Origin: Streptomyces griseoloalbus
Lineage (GTDB): Bacteria; Actinomycetota; Actinomycetes; Streptomycetales; Streptomycetaceae
Length of the DNA: 64,000 nt
Direction: 5' to 3'
Assembly (NCBI GenBank): GCA_014650015.1
Contig: BMUD01000019.1
Location: 81,112 to 145,111 of the forward strand
Shown here: positions 22,857 to 32,379 of the stretch, piece by piece
Layout: every line of letters starts with the position of its first letter
Position numbering within the stretch: position 1 is the stretch's first letter
Position numbers and translations under genes: made by a program
The notes under the pieces: model-generated
Databases searched by the model: none
What the model saw: the letters and a program-made list of their open reading frames with translations, nothing else
Told to the model about the DNA's origin: nothing

Positions 22857-23761
22857 AAAAACTCCCGGTCGTCGGGCCGTGGATGGCGCGGCTGATGCGC
22901 ACGCACGCGTGGCGGTCGTACGAGCGCCTGGACCGCGTGCACTGGACGCGGCTGGCCGCCGCGATGACGTTCACCAGTTTCGTCGCCCTGTTCCCGCTGC
23001 TCACCGTGGCCGCCGCGATCGGCGCCGCCACACTCGGCCAGGAACAGCAGGACACCCTCCAGGACAAGATCGCCGACCAGGTCCCGGGGATCTCCGAACA
23101 GCTGGACATCGAGAGCCTGGTGCGGAACGCCGGCACCGTGGGCCTCATCGCCGGTGCCGTCCTGCTGTTCACCGGCATCAGCTGGGCCGGTTCGATGCGC
23201 GAGTGCCTCCGCGCGGTGTGGGAGCTGCCCGACGAGGAGGAGAACCCCCTCCTGCGCAAGGGCAAGGACGCGGGCATCCTCGTCGGGCTGGGCGGCGCGG
23301 TCCTGATCACCCTGGTCGCCTCCACCGTCGCCTCCGCGATGGTGGGGCGGATCAGCGACGCCATCGGACTGGAGAAGGGCGGCTGGGGCGGGGCGGTCCT
23401 GCACATCGCGGCGTTCGCCGTCGCCGTGGGCGCCGACTTCCTGCTCCTGCTGTACGTCCTGACCCTGCTGCCCGGCGTCGAACCCGCCCGGCACCGCCTG
23501 ATGGTCGCCGCGCTCACCGGCGCGGTCGGCTTCGAACTGCTGAAGCTGCTGCTCAGCGGCTATATGCAGGGTGTGGCCGCGAAGAGCATGTACGGCGCCT
23601 TCGGCGTCCCCGTGGCCCTGCTGCTGTGGATCAACTTCACCATGAAACTGGTTCTGTTCTGCGCCGCCTGGACGGCGACGCAGAGCAAGCGGGACGAGGT
23701 GCCCGAGCTCACGGACGCGAGCGACGGCGCACCAGGTCGGGCAGCGGCCAGCGGCGGTTGA
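22844..23761 (+). CDS. YihY/virulence factor BrkB family membrane protein
   Basis: 305 residues, multi-pass. It has the family start WTRLAAAMTFTSFVALFPLL near 40-60, ITLVASTVASAM, and the GFELLKLLLSGYMQG and LLLWINFTMKLVLF signature near the C-terminus. Function in the family is not settled; envelope or export roles are proposed. It overlaps the GtrA gene at its start. Its last 53 bases overlap the 3' end of the convergent carboxypeptidase gene, so both transcripts share an antisense segment. Confidence 0.9.
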   Translation: MDWLKKLPVVGPWMARLMRTHAWRSYERLDRVHWTRLAAAMTFTSFVALFPLLTVAAAIGAATLGQEQQDTLQDKIADQVPGISEQLDIESLVRNAGTVGLIAGAVLLFTGISWAGSMRECLRAVWELPDEEENPLLRKGKDAGILVGLGGAVLITLVASTVASAMVGRISDAIGLEKGGWGGAVLHIAAFAVAVGADFLLLLYVLTLLPGVEPARHRLMVAALTGAVGFELLKLLLSGYMQGVAAKSMYGAFGVPVALLLWINFTMKLVLFCAAWTATQSKRDEVPELTDASDGAPGRAAASGG

Positions 23762-25010
23762 CCAGGAACGCGCCGCCCGCCAGCAGCACCAGCACCCCGC
23801 CGGTGATGCCCAGCGCGACCCCCATGCCGTCCGTGCCGCCGCTCGCCGCGGCACTCGCCACCGCCTTCGACCCGCCCCCGGCGGCGCCGGTCCCGGCACC
23901 CCCGGCCTCGCCGGGAGCCTCACCGGGAGAGGCGGACGGCCCCGGCCGGGCACCGGCCTGCGCGGCGCTCTTCGGCGGCACCAGTTCACCCACCGGCTCG
24001 ACCTTGCCGGCCGCCTCGAAGCCCCAGTCGAAGAGCCGCGCGGTCTCCTTGTAGACCTCGTTGCTCTCGTCCTTCTCCGGGTTCATCACGGTGACCAGCA
24101 GCACCTTGCCGTCCCGCTCGGCGACACCGGTGAAGGTGGCGCCCGCGTTGGTGGTGTTGCCGTTCTTCACACCCGCGATGCCCTGGTAGACGGGCACGTC
24201 GACGTCGCCGGCCAGCAGCCGGTTGGTGTTCCGGATCTCGAAGGACCCGCGGACCTTCTTGCCCTTCTTGTTCTTCTTCGTCTCGCCCGGGAACTTCGCG
24301 GTGACCGTCGAGGAGTACTCCCGGAAGTCCTTCTTCTGCAGCCCGGACCGGGCGATCAGCGTGAGGTCGTACGCGGAGGACACCTGTTCCTCGGCGTCGT
24401 AGCCGTCGGGGCTGACCACGTACGTGTCGAGGGCCTGGAGCTCCTCGGCGTGCTCGTTCATCTCCGCCACGGTGTTCTTGACGCCACCGTTCATCGCCGA
24501 CAGCACATGCACGGCGTCGTTGCCGGATTGAAGGAAGACACCCAGCCACAGGTCGTGGACGGTGTAGGTCTCGTCCTCCTTGATGCCGACCATGCTGGAA
24601 CCGGACCCGATGCCCGCCAGGTCGGACGGTTCGACCTTGTGCTCCGTCGTCCCGGGCCACTTCGGCAGCAGCGTGTCGGCGAACAGCATCTTCAGCGTGC
24701 TCGCCGGGGCCAGCCGCCAGTGCGCGTTGTGTGCGGCGAGCACCTCGCCGGACTCCGCGTCGGCGACGATCCAGGACCGGGCCGACACGTCCTTCGGCAG
24801 GACCGGCACCCCGCTCGCGAGATTGACCTGGGTGCCCGGCTGCCCGAGCCGGGCGCCGCCCACCGACGACATCTTCGCCGGGGGAGTCGCCGACGGACTC
24901 GTCGACGGCTTGGGAGCCGCGAGGGCGACGGGCGCGGTCAGCGCGGTGGACAGCAGGACGGCGGAAGCGATCAGCAGGGATCGCCGGACGGTGTTCTCGG
25001 GTGCGGGCAC
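23709..25010 (-). CDS. D-alanyl-D-alanine carboxypeptidase (DacB/PBP5-type, membrane-anchored)
   Basis: 433 residues. Signal peptide RRSLLIASAVLLSTALTAP-ALA is followed by a Pro/Ser linker. The S11 peptidase domain has the catalytic PASTLK (SxxK, about 118) and SGN (SxN, about 182). The third motif is VKNGNTTNAG, that is KNG in place of KTG, a variant I have seen in actinobacterial members. A Gly/Ala-rich segment precedes a C-terminal membrane helix and an arginine-rich tail. It would trim peptidoglycan pentapeptides on the outer face. GTG 25010 gives a proper signal peptide; longer readings do not. Confidence 0.9.
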   Translation of the reverse strand: MPAPENTVRRSLLIASAVLLSTALTAPVALAAPKPSTSPSATPPAKMSSVGGARLGQPGTQVNLASGVPVLPKDVSARSWIVADAESGEVLAAHNAHWRLAPASTLKMLFADTLLPKWPGTTEHKVEPSDLAGIGSGSSMVGIKEDETYTVHDLWLGVFLQSGNDAVHVLSAMNGGVKNTVAEMNEHAEELQALDTYVVSPDGYDAEEQVSSAYDLTLIARSGLQKKDFREYSSTVTAKFPGETKKNKKGKKVRGSFEIRNTNRLLAGDVDVPVYQGIAGVKNGNTTNAGATFTGVAERDGKVLLVTVMNPEKDESNEVYKETARLFDWGFEAAGKVEPVGELVPPKSAAQAGARPGPSASPGEAPGEAGGAGTGAAGGGSKAVASAAASGGTDGMGVALGITGGVLVLLAGGAFLVNRRWPLPDLVRRRSRP

Positions 25011-25101
25011 GGTCGGAAACGTACATGCCAAACCTGGCGACGTCCCACCCCGGTCCCCACCCCGGGCAGGGAACCGGACATCGGCCGGTGATACTGGACG
25101 T

Positions 25102-25350
25102 ATGACGCTCAGCCGCCCCATCTCCTGGTTCCTGCTCGCCTTCGGGGTCTGGAGCTGGGTCATCTGGATCACTTTCGTCAAGAACCTGGTCAAGGACAGC
25201 AGCGGACTCGCGTTCGAGGACGGGCACCCGACGGCGTACTTCTTCGTTCATCTGACGCTCGCCGTCGTCTCCTTCGTACTGGGGACGGTCATCGGGGGCA
25301 TCGGGTTGCGCGGACTGCGCGCACTGAGCCGGACGTCACGCACGTCCTGA
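25102..25350 (+). CDS. SCO4848-family small membrane protein
   Basis: 82 residues with two membrane segments: ISWFLLAFGVWSWVIWITFV (about 7-26) and FFVHLTLAVVSFVLGTVIGG (about 47-66), joined by a short loop with KNLVKDSSGLAFEDGHPTAY. I recognise it as the conserved actinobacterial SCO4848 family of unknown function. The ATG at 25102 lies 92 bases from the divergent carboxypeptidase start. A phosphoesterase gene follows 24 bases later in the same direction, so the two are probably cotranscribed. Confidence 0.85.
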   Translation: MTLSRPISWFLLAFGVWSWVIWITFVKNLVKDSSGLAFEDGHPTAYFFVHLTLAVVSFVLGTVIGGIGLRGLRALSRTSRTS

Positions 25351-25374
25351 CGGGATACAGGGGAACTCCGCACC

Positions 25375-26748
25375 GTGGCCATCGTTTTCGTACTCATCGC
25401 ACTACTGGTCGTGGCCGTCCTGGTGACGGGCAACTGGTATGTGTGGCGGCGTCTGTTCCGGGACACCACACAGGGCCCGGGCGCGGTGCGCCGCGCCGGC
25501 GCGGTGGTGATCGCCGGGGGCTGGGCGCTGACCGTCGGCGCACTCGTCGCCGAGCGCGGTGGGGCACCCTTCTGGCTCCAGCAGGTCCTGGCCTGGCCCG
25601 GTTTCCTGTGGCTGGCCCTGTGCCTGTATCTGCTGCTGGCCGTGCTCGCGGGTGAACTGGTGCGCCCGGTGCTGCGCCGGGTCCTCGAACGGCGGGCGCG
25701 GACGGCGCAGGCGGTGACCGTGCCGGCGAAGCCGGAGCCGATACCGGCCGGACGGAGCGCCGGCTCCGTCCCGGCCGCCACGCCGGGCGCCGGGACGTCC
25801 GGGCACGCCCCCGGGCCCGCGGACGACAGCACCCACGACGGCGGTGCCTCCGGCGCCGGCGAAGCACCCTCCGCGCCGCACACGCCCTCCGGCGCCCACG
25901 AAGCCCCCACTCCTCCCTCCGGCCCCTCGCGCCGTCTGTTCGTCTCCCGTGTCGTCGGCGGGGCCGCCGCGGCGGCGGCCGTGGGGACCGTCGGCTACGG
26001 GACGTACGGCGTGCTGCGCGGACCGCGGGTGAAGCGGGTCACCGTGCCGCTCGCCAAGCTCCCCCGCGCGGCGCACGGTTTCCGCATCGCGGTGGTCAGC
26101 GACATCCACCTGGGTCCGGTCCTCGGCCGCGGCTTCGCGCAGAAGGTCGTCGACACGATCAACGCGACCCAGCCCGACCTGATCGCGGTCGTCGGCGACC
26201 TGGTGGACGGCAGCGTCAAGGACCTCGGCCCGGCCGCCGCCCCCCTGGCCCAGCTGACGGCCCGTCACGGCTCCTTCTTCGTCACCGGCAACCACGAGTA
26301 CTTCTCCGGCGCCGAACAGTGGGTCGAGGAGGTGCGCCGGCTCGGCCTGCGCCCCCTGGAGAACGCCCGCACGGAGCTCCCGCACTTCGACCTGGCGGGA
26401 GTCAACGACGTGTCCGGCGAGGACGAGGGTCAGGGACCCGACTACACGAAGGCGCTCGGCGACCGTGACCGGGCGCGCGCGTGCGTGCTCCTCGCCCACC
26501 AGCCGGTGCAGATCCACGACGCCGTCGATCACGGTGTGGACCTCCAGCTCTCCGGGCACACCCATGGCGGGCAGCTCTGGCCCGCCAACCTGATCGCCGG
26601 CGCGGCCAATCCGACGCTGGCGGGGCTGGAGCGCTATGGCGACACCCAGCTCTACGTCAGCCGGGGTGCCGGGGCGTGGGGGCCGCCGACCAGGGTGGGC
26701 GCGCCGTCGGACATCACGGTGATCGAGCTGGCGTCCCGGCAGGCTTGA
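25375..26748 (+). CDS. Membrane-anchored metallophosphoesterase
   Basis: 457 residues. Three hydrophobic segments lie in the first 100 residues, then a long Pro/Ala/Ser linker (about 115-185), another segment (VVGGAAAAAAVGTVGY), and the calcineurin-like catalytic domain with VVSDIHLG, VVGDLVDGS, TGNHEYFSG and SGHTHGGQLWP in canonical order. The catalytic domain should be outside the cell. YkuE/YaeI-type relatives act on UDP-diacylglucosamine or related lipids; the substrate here is unknown. GTG 25375 lies 24 bases after the SCO4848-family gene. Confidence 0.9.
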   Translation: MAIVFVLIALLVVAVLVTGNWYVWRRLFRDTTQGPGAVRRAGAVVIAGGWALTVGALVAERGGAPFWLQQVLAWPGFLWLALCLYLLLAVLAGELVRPVLRRVLERRARTAQAVTVPAKPEPIPAGRSAGSVPAATPGAGTSGHAPGPADDSTHDGGASGAGEAPSAPHTPSGAHEAPTPPSGPSRRLFVSRVVGGAAAAAAVGTVGYGTYGVLRGPRVKRVTVPLAKLPRAAHGFRIAVVSDIHLGPVLGRGFAQKVVDTINATQPDLIAVVGDLVDGSVKDLGPAAAPLAQLTARHGSFFVTGNHEYFSGAEQWVEEVRRLGLRPLENARTELPHFDLAGVNDVSGEDEGQGPDYTKALGDRDRARACVLLAHQPVQIHDAVDHGVDLQLSGHTHGGQLWPANLIAGAANPTLAGLERYGDTQLYVSRGAGAWGPPTRVGAPSDITVIELASRQA

Positions 26749-27125
26749 CGGCTGCGGGTCGGCGTCGGTGCGGGCCGGGGGTGGGACGCGCAGCCCGGCG
26801 TGCGCGGGGTGCCGCCGCGCCCGCCCTCCCCCCTCTCGGCTTCGCCCGAGTGGGGGACTCCTCGCCCCAGCGGCACGACTGCGTCGCCGCCGGGGCGCCG
26901 GCCGCTCAGCAGCCGAACAGCAGCAGGGCGGCCGTCATCACCGCGACCGGCTCGGTGGTCTGAAACCCGGCCCCGGTGCGGACGGTCGACGAGCAGTGCG
27001 TCGGCGTGGTCTCCGAGACGGACCGGCGGCCCTCTCGTGGCGCCACGGTGCTGGACGCCGGGGGCCGTACGGTCGGCACGCAGGGCCTGCTGGAGGCGGT
27101 CGGGGCGAGGGGTCCCGCCTGCGGG
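26749..27125. other. Intergenic region with one hairpin; no convincing gene
   Basis: This stretch separates the phosphoesterase stop from the convergent TetR gene. It contains a hairpin at 26828-26856 (CCCCCCTCTCGG against CCGAGTGGGGG around CTTCGC), a sequence type I have seen after other Streptomyces genes and a probable terminator. From 26976 a plus-strand reading of 64 codons (VVSETDRRPSRGATVLDAGG) has good codon bias but no recognisable family or ribosome site; it may be a remnant. Confidence 0.45.
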
Positions 27126-27908
27126 TCACGGGGCCGTGCGGTCGTCCCGCCGGGGGGTCGGCTCCCCTGACGGAGGTGTGCGCGGCGAAGAAGGATCCGG
27201 AAGCATCTTCGTCATCCCGGGCAGGAACTCCGTGAACAGTTCGTGCACCTCGCGCACCAGGGGCCGCAGGACCCGGAATCGGGCCAGGGAGACCCCCCGC
27301 GCGGTGAGCCGGGCACCCCGCTCGGCGAGCCGGTAGCTGCGCTCGCGGCCCTCGGTGCGGTCGAAGATCCAGTACAGGCACAGCCCCATCTGCGACAGCC
27401 ACATCAACTCGGGCAGGACGTCGCGCAGTTCCTCCGGCACCTTGGTCCTCGCGCCGGCCAGCACCGCCCGGTGCACGCTGATCGCCTCCACCCGCGCGTG
27501 CTCCGACTCGGGCGAGAAAGGGCTGAGCGGGCTGTCCGGATCGGCGGCGTTCTTGAAGAACTGCACCGCGAACTCGTGGTACGGGGTGGCGATGTCCAGC
27601 CACGCCTTCAGCACACCCGCGAGCCGGGCCTCCAGGTCGGTCTCCCGGTCCAGAACCTCCCGGACCGCCACCTGGTGCTCGGCGGCGATCCGGTCGTAGA
27701 AGCCCTGGATCAGGTGCTCCTTGCCCGCGAAGTAGTAGTACGCGTTGCCGACGGAGACACCGGCCTCCTTGGCGATGGCCCGCATGGTCGTCCTGTCGTA
27801 CCCGCGCTCCTGGAACAGCCGCATCGCCGTCTGAAGGATCAGGGCGCGGGTCTGCTCGGACTTGCTGGGTGCGGCGCCGTCATCGGGGCCGTCGTTCTTC
27901 GCGGGCAC
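27126..27908 (-). CDS. TetR-family transcriptional regulator
   Basis: 260 residues. The DNA-binding domain is clear: QTRALILQTAMRLFQERGYD, then TTMRAIAKEAGVSVGNAYYY (helix-turn-helix about 38-58) and FAGKEHLIQGFYDRI. The ligand domain includes PYHEFAVQFFKNAADPDSPL and a predicted C-terminal helical region, and is longer than the usual 190-220 residues. The start is GTG at 27908. Neither neighbour is an obvious target: a convergent phosphoesterase on one side and an Uma2 gene in the same direction on the other. The effector is unknown. Confidence 0.9.
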   Translation of the reverse strand: MPAKNDGPDDGAAPSKSEQTRALILQTAMRLFQERGYDRTTMRAIAKEAGVSVGNAYYYFAGKEHLIQGFYDRIAAEHQVAVREVLDRETDLEARLAGVLKAWLDIATPYHEFAVQFFKNAADPDSPLSPFSPESEHARVEAISVHRAVLAGARTKVPEELRDVLPELMWLSQMGLCLYWIFDRTEGRERSYRLAERGARLTARGVSLARFRVLRPLVREVHELFTEFLPGMTKMLPDPSSPRTPPSGEPTPRRDDRTAP

Positions 27909-27992
27909 GGGAAGAGAGCCTAACGCCAGGGACGGGTGCCCTACGGAGCGGTGCAGGAGCCTGCGGCGCCGCCCCCTGCGACGCCACCGCGG

Positions 27993-28613
27993 TCAGCCCT
28001 GATCGGGGTTCTTCTTCGCCCGACCCGCCTGGAGGATCTCGGTCACGTCGAGGGTGACCTTGGCACCGATGGAGTCGGGGAGGGTGACCAGCTGGCCGGG
28101 GGAGTGGAAGCGGTGGGTGGCGTACTCGGACTCGACCGGGTCGGTCAGGACGTGGAGGCGCTGGTGCTTGCGGTCGACGATGACGTAGACGGGGACCTTC
28201 GCCTCGGCGTAGGCAGCTACCTTCGTCTTCAGGTCGGTCTTCCAGTTGCTGGACGTCACTTCGAGAACCAGACGGAAGCAGAGCGGCTCATAGCTGTTGT
28301 TCTCGACGTATCTGTCGCGGTAGTCCGCGTCCACCACAGCCAGGTCGGGGATGGCGTAGTCCTCGGCGCTCGCCGGCAGCCACAGTCCCACTCCCTGTAG
28401 TACTCGTGTCTCCGAGCCGTGCAGCCCTGCCGTCAGGAAGGGAACGCTCAGACTGGTGAGGGCGTCGGCGTGCGGGCCGTCCGGTGGCGGGGTCACGAGG
28501 AGCTGGCCTCCGATGATCTCGACGCGGTAGCCCGGATTGCGGTCCATGAGACGGTTCGCCTCCGCGATCAGCGGACGCTCCTCGTGGGGCCGCTCGACGG
28601 ATGCTGCGGACAT
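27993..28613 (-). CDS. Uma2-family (DUF820) putative endonuclease
   Basis: 206 residues with the PD-(D/E)xK-like Uma2 core: YRVEIIGGQLLVTPPPDGPH near 30, AIPDLAVVDADY near 92, LVLEVTSSNWKTDLKTK near 120 (E and K of the active site) and VYVIVDRKHQRL near 145. Members are abundant in Streptomyces and cyanobacteria; the biological role is unknown. The ATG at 28613 follows AGGAGG, the best ribosome site in this area, so I prefer it to the in-frame starts 12 codons upstream. It stands alone. Confidence 0.88.
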   Translation of the reverse strand: MSAASVERPHEERPLIAEANRLMDRNPGYRVEIIGGQLLVTPPPDGPHADALTSLSVPFLTAGLHGSETRVLQGVGLWLPASAEDYAIPDLAVVDADYRDRYVENNSYEPLCFRLVLEVTSSNWKTDLKTKVAAYAEAKVPVYVIVDRKHQRLHVLTDPVESEYATHRFHSPGQLVTLPDSIGAKVTLDVTEILQAGRAKKNPDQG

Positions 28614-28714
28614 CGCGTGCCTCCTAGGGGCTGGTGTCGAGACCATCATCGTAGGGCGGACGGGGCCCGTACGTCCGTCTCGGCCGCGTTCACCCCAAGG
28701 TGTGGCATATGCCA

Positions 28715-28747
28715 GAGGGCCCCGTCTCCAGCGGAAACGGGGCCCTC
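28715..28747. terminator. Terminator after sdhB
   Basis: GAGGGCCCCGT (28715-28725) and ACGGGGCCCTC (28737-28747) form a perfect 11-bp stem with an 11-base loop. It lies 20 bases beyond the sdhB stop on the minus strand. The structure is symmetric and could act on both strands. Confidence 0.85.
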
Positions 28748-28767
28748 GGACAGGTGCGAAGACGACC

Positions 28768-29547
28768 TCAGAAGCGGCGCGTGATCAGCGCCCGCTTCAC
28801 CTCCGCGATCGCCTTGGTGACCTCGATGCCGCGCGGGCAGGCGTCCGTGCAGTTGAAGGTCGTGCGGCAGCGCCACACGCCGTCCTTGTCGTTCAGGATC
28901 TCCAGGCGCTGCTCGCCGGCCTCGTCACGCGAGTCGAAGATGAAGCGGTGCGCGTTGACGATGGCGGCCGGGCCGAAGTACTGCCCGTCGTTCCAGAACA
29001 CCGGGCACGACGTGGTGCAGGCGGCGCACAGGATGCACTTGGTCGTGTCGTCGAAGCGCTCGCGGTCCTCGGCGCTCTGGAGGCGCTCACGCGTCGGCTC
29101 GTTGGTGTCCTTCGTGATCAGGAAGGGCATCACGTCCCGGTACGCCTGGAAGAACGGCTCCATGTCCACGACCAGGTCCTTCAGGACCGTCAGGCCCTTG
29201 ATGGCCTCGACCGTGATCGGCTTCTCGGGGTTGATGTCCTTGATCAGCGTCTTGCAGGCCAGGCGGTTCTTGCCGTTGATCCGCATGGCGTCGGAGCCGC
29301 AGATGCCGTGGGCGCAGGAACGGCGGAACGTCAGCGTGCCGTCCAGATCCCACTTGATCTTGTGCAGCGCGTCGAGGACACGCTCCTTCGGGTCGATCTC
29401 CAGCTGGAAGTCTTCCCAGGTCGCCTCGGCCGAGATCTCCGGGTTGAACCGGCGGATCCGCATCGTGACGGTGATGTAGGGGGAGTCGGCGAAACCGGGC
29501 TCGGGGGAACCGGCCGCGTCCGCCTTGTCCAGAACAGGGGTAGCCAT
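28768..29547 (-). CDS. sdhB: Succinate dehydrogenase iron-sulfur subunit
   Basis: 259 residues. The 2Fe-2S ligands are in CAHGICGSDAMRINGKNRLAC. The 4Fe-4S and 3Fe-4S ligands are in CILCAACTTSCP and in CTDACPRGIEV, in the usual order. It passes electrons from FAD in SdhA to the quinone site. The ATG shares one base with the sdhA stop (29547-29549), so the two subunits are translationally coupled. Last gene of the sdhCDAB operon, followed by a strong hairpin. Confidence 0.97.
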   Translation of the reverse strand: MATPVLDKADAAGSPEPGFADSPYITVTMRIRRFNPEISAEATWEDFQLEIDPKERVLDALHKIKWDLDGTLTFRRSCAHGICGSDAMRINGKNRLACKTLIKDINPEKPITVEAIKGLTVLKDLVVDMEPFFQAYRDVMPFLITKDTNEPTRERLQSAEDRERFDDTTKCILCAACTTSCPVFWNDGQYFGPAAIVNAHRFIFDSRDEAGEQRLEILNDKDGVWRCRTTFNCTDACPRGIEVTKAIAEVKRALITRRF

Positions 29548-31301
29548 CAGTACTTACGCTCCATCGGCTGGTAGCGGGTCTGGACGACCGGCTTGTAGTC
29601 CAGACGGACGGTCTCGGAGCCGTCGGCGCCGACCTCGCGGTACGCCATCGTGTGGCGCATGAAGTTGACGTCGTCGCGGTTCGGGTAGTCCTCGCGGTAG
29701 TGACCGCCGCGGGACTCCTTGCGGGCCAGCGCGGAGACGGCCATGACCTCGGCCAGGTCGAGCAGGTTGCCCAGCTCGATGGCCTCGAGGAGGTCGGTGT
29801 TGAACCGCTTGCCCTTGTCCTGGATGGCGACGTTCCGGTAGCGCTCGCGCAGCTCGGCGATCTTCTCGACCGCCGTCTTGATCGTCTGCTCGGTGCGGAA
29901 CACCATGACGTTGGCGTCCATGGTCTCCTGCAGCTCACGGCGGATGGTGGCCACCCGCTCGGTGCCGGTGGAGGACCGCAGCCGCTCGATCTGCTCGACG
30001 ACCAGGGACTCCGGGTTCTCCGGCAGCTCGACGAAGTCGGCCTTCTGGGAGTACTCCGCCGCCGCGATACCGGCCCGCTTGCCGAACACGTTGATGTCCA
30101 GCAGCGAGTTGGTGCCCAGGCGGTTGGCGCCGTGCACGGAGACGCAGGCGACCTCGCCGGCCGCGTACAGGCCCGGGACGACGGTGGTGTTGTCCGCCAG
30201 GACCTCACCCTCGACGTTGGTCGGGATGCCGCCCATGGCGTAGTGCGCGGTCGGCTGGATCGGGATCGGGTCCGTGTACGGCTCGATGCCGAGGTAGGTG
30301 CGCGCGAACTCCGTGATGTCCGGGAGCTTGGCGTCCAGCTGCTCCGGCGGGAGGTGCGTGAGGTCCAGGTAGACGTGGTCGCCCTCGGGACCGCAGCCGC
30401 GGCCCTCGCGGATCTCCGTGTAGATGGAGCGCGAGACGACGTCACGCGAGGCGAGGTCCTTCATGACCGGCGCGTACTTCTCCATGAAGCGCTCGCCGTC
30501 CTTGTTGCGCAGGATGCCGCCCTCACCGCGGGCACCCTCGGTGAGCAGGATGCCCATGCGCCAGATGCCGGTCGGGTGGAACTGGAAGAACTCCATGTCC
30601 TCCAGCGGCAGCCCGCGCCGGTACACGGCCGCCTGGCCGTCACCGGTCAGCGTGTGCGCGTTGGACGTCACCTTGAAGAACTTGCCGGTGCCGCCGGACG
30701 CGTAGATCACGGCCTTGGCCTGGAAGACGTGGATCTCGCCGGTGGCCAGCTCGTACGCCACCACACCGGCCGACTTCTTGACGCCGTCGACCTCGGTGAT
30801 CAGCTGGTCCAGGACGTAGAACTCGTTGAAGAACTCCACGCCCTCCTTGACGCAGTTCTGGTACAGCGTCTGGAGGATCATGTGGCCGGTGCGGTCGGCC
30901 GCGTAGCAGGACCGGCGGACCGGGGCCTCGCCGTGGTTGCGGCTGTGACCGCCGAAGCGGCGCTGGTCGATGGTGCCGTTCGGGGTCCGGTTGAACGGCA
31001 GGCCCATCTTCTCCAGGTCGAGGACCGAGTCGATGGCCTCCTTCGCCAGGATCTCGGCGGCGTCCTGGTCGACCAGGTAGTCACCGCCCTTGACCGTGTC
31101 GAAGGTGTGCCACTCCCAGTTGTCCTCCTCCACGTTGGCCAGCGCGGCGGCCATGCCGCCCTGCGCGGCGCCCGTGTGGGAGCGGGTGGGGTAGAGCTTG
31201 GTCAGGACGGCGGTGCGGCTGCGCTTCGTCGACTCGATGGCCGCGCGCATGCCCGCGCCGCCGGCGCCGACGATGACGGTGTCGTACTTGTGGATCTTCA
31301 T
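29547..31301 (-). CDS. sdhA: Succinate dehydrogenase flavoprotein subunit
   Basis: 584 residues. FAD-binding [17 protein letters not shown] is near residue 13. [15 protein letters not shown] contains the covalent-flavin histidine region, and the substrate site HGEAPVRR and [13 protein letters not shown] are present. It oxidises succinate to fumarate in the TCA cycle on the inner face of the membrane. The C-terminus ([19 protein letters not shown]) is typical of the actinobacterial type. It lies 19 bases downstream of sdhD. Confidence 0.97.
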   Translation of the reverse strand: MKIHKYDTVIVGAGGAGMRAAIESTKRSRTAVLTKLYPTRSHTGAAQGGMAAALANVEEDNWEWHTFDTVKGGDYLVDQDAAEILAKEAIDSVLDLEKMGLPFNRTPNGTIDQRRFGGHSRNHGEAPVRRSCYAADRTGHMILQTLYQNCVKEGVEFFNEFYVLDQLITEVDGVKKSAGVVAYELATGEIHVFQAKAVIYASGGTGKFFKVTSNAHTLTGDGQAAVYRRGLPLEDMEFFQFHPTGIWRMGILLTEGARGEGGILRNKDGERFMEKYAPVMKDLASRDVVSRSIYTEIREGRGCGPEGDHVYLDLTHLPPEQLDAKLPDITEFARTYLGIEPYTDPIPIQPTAHYAMGGIPTNVEGEVLADNTTVVPGLYAAGEVACVSVHGANRLGTNSLLDINVFGKRAGIAAAEYSQKADFVELPENPESLVVEQIERLRSSTGTERVATIRRELQETMDANVMVFRTEQTIKTAVEKIAELRERYRNVAIQDKGKRFNTDLLEAIELGNLLDLAEVMAVSALARKESRGGHYREDYPNRDDVNFMRHTMAYREVGADGSETVRLDYKPVVQTRYQPMERKY

Positions 31302-31320
31302 GATTCTCGCAGCCCCGTGC

Positions 31321-31803
31321 CTAGCGGATGTTCGGGTCGAAGGTGAAGATCACCAGCGTGCCCAGCAGGATGGTGAACACCGTGGCGGTGTAGAGCAGGC
31401 CCTTGAGCCACAGCCGGGTGTTCGGCCGCTCCGCGTAGTCGTTGATGACCGTGCGCAGGCCGTTGGCGCCGTGCAGCATCGCCAGCCACAGCATCAGCAG
31501 GTCCCAGACCTGCCAGAACGGCGAGGCCCAGCGGCCCGCCACGAAGGCGAAGCCGATCTTGGAGACGCCGCCGTCGAGGACGAGCTGGATCAGCAGGTGG
31601 CCGATGACCAGGACGACCAGGACGACACCGGACAGGCGCATGAACAGCCAGGCGGCCAGCTCGAAGTTGCCCCGGGTGCTCTTCGGGGTCTTCTTGGTGC
31701 GCTTGCGCGGGGGCTCGATGACCGGCGCCGGGTTGTCGACGGAGTAGAGCGAGTCGCCCTCGACGGGGCCGATGCCCGAGGCGGGGGTTTCAGTCGTGGA
31801 CAT
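31321..31803 (-). CDS. sdhD: Succinate dehydrogenase hydrophobic membrane anchor subunit
   Basis: 160 residues: a 50-residue cytoplasmic N-terminus ending in [19 protein letters not shown], then three membrane segments ([20 protein letters not shown]; the [14 protein letters not shown] type; [20 protein letters not shown]). The RLSG...H pattern is part of the quinone/haem region. ATG 31803 lies 5 bases after the sdhC stop. It anchors SdhAB with SdhC. Confidence 0.93.
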   Translation of the reverse strand: MSTTETPASGIGPVEGDSLYSVDNPAPVIEPPRKRTKKTPKSTRGNFELAAWLFMRLSGVVLVVLVIGHLLIQLVLDGGVSKIGFAFVAGRWASPFWQVWDLLMLWLAMLHGANGLRTVINDYAERPNTRLWLKGLLYTATVFTILLGTLVIFTFDPNIR

Positions 31804-31808
31804 TGGCG

Positions 31809-32189
31809 TCAGCTCCCGAACAGTTCACGAGCGGCGTGGCCGAGAACGGGGTAGATCGCCCCGATCATCAGCACGACCCACAGGGCGACGACGGTCCAGA
31901 GCATCTGCTTCTGGTACCGGGCGCCCTTGACCCAGAAGTCGACGGCGATGACGCGCAGGCCGTTGAGCGCGTGGAAGAGGATGGCGGCGACGAGGCCGTA
32001 CTCCAGCAGCGCGACGATCGGCGTCTTGTACGTGGCCACGACGGTGTCGTAGGCCTCGGGGGACACGCGCACGAGGGCGGTGTCCAGCACGTGAACGAAC
32101 AGGAAGAAGAAGATGAGGACGCCGGTGACTCGGTGAGCCACCCAGGACCACATTCCTTCCCGGCCGCGGTACAGCGTTCCAGCCGGCAC
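31809..32189 (-). CDS. sdhC: Succinate dehydrogenase cytochrome b556 subunit
   Basis: 126 residues with three membrane segments; GMWSWVAHRVTGVLIFFFLF contains the conserved H-R-x-T/S-G motif, and the haem-ligand histidine region is VHVLDTALVRVSPEAY or AAILFHALNGLRV. GTG at 32189 has a GGAGGA site and gives the usual family length; a longer reading to 32279 lacks these features. First gene of the operon. A 6-bp inverted repeat (32276-32290, GCATCG-TAG-CGATGC) lies in the leader or promoter region. Confidence 0.92.
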   Translation of the reverse strand: MPAGTLYRGREGMWSWVAHRVTGVLIFFFLFVHVLDTALVRVSPEAYDTVVATYKTPIVALLEYGLVAAILFHALNGLRVIAVDFWVKGARYQKQMLWTVVALWVVLMIGAIYPVLGHAARELFGS

Positions 32190-32379
32190 GGAAGTTTCCT
32201 CCGGAAGCGGGGTTCGGGGCCGCGCCGGCTTTCCTTGTCGGTCGGGCCCGGCCGGGTACGGTCCACCGGCCCCCAGCATCGTAGCGATGCGTCGGCGCCG
32301 CGCTCATCGGGGGTCGTTGATGTGATCGAACTGGCACGCTTACGGGCTAGAGCGGCGGCACCCGCGGTGGTGTGTCCCG

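Noticed and set aside
26976-27170. Small plus-strand gene between phosphoesterase and TetR
   Set aside because: No ribosome site, no recognisable family, and its end overlaps the TetR gene; listed only as a possible remnant.
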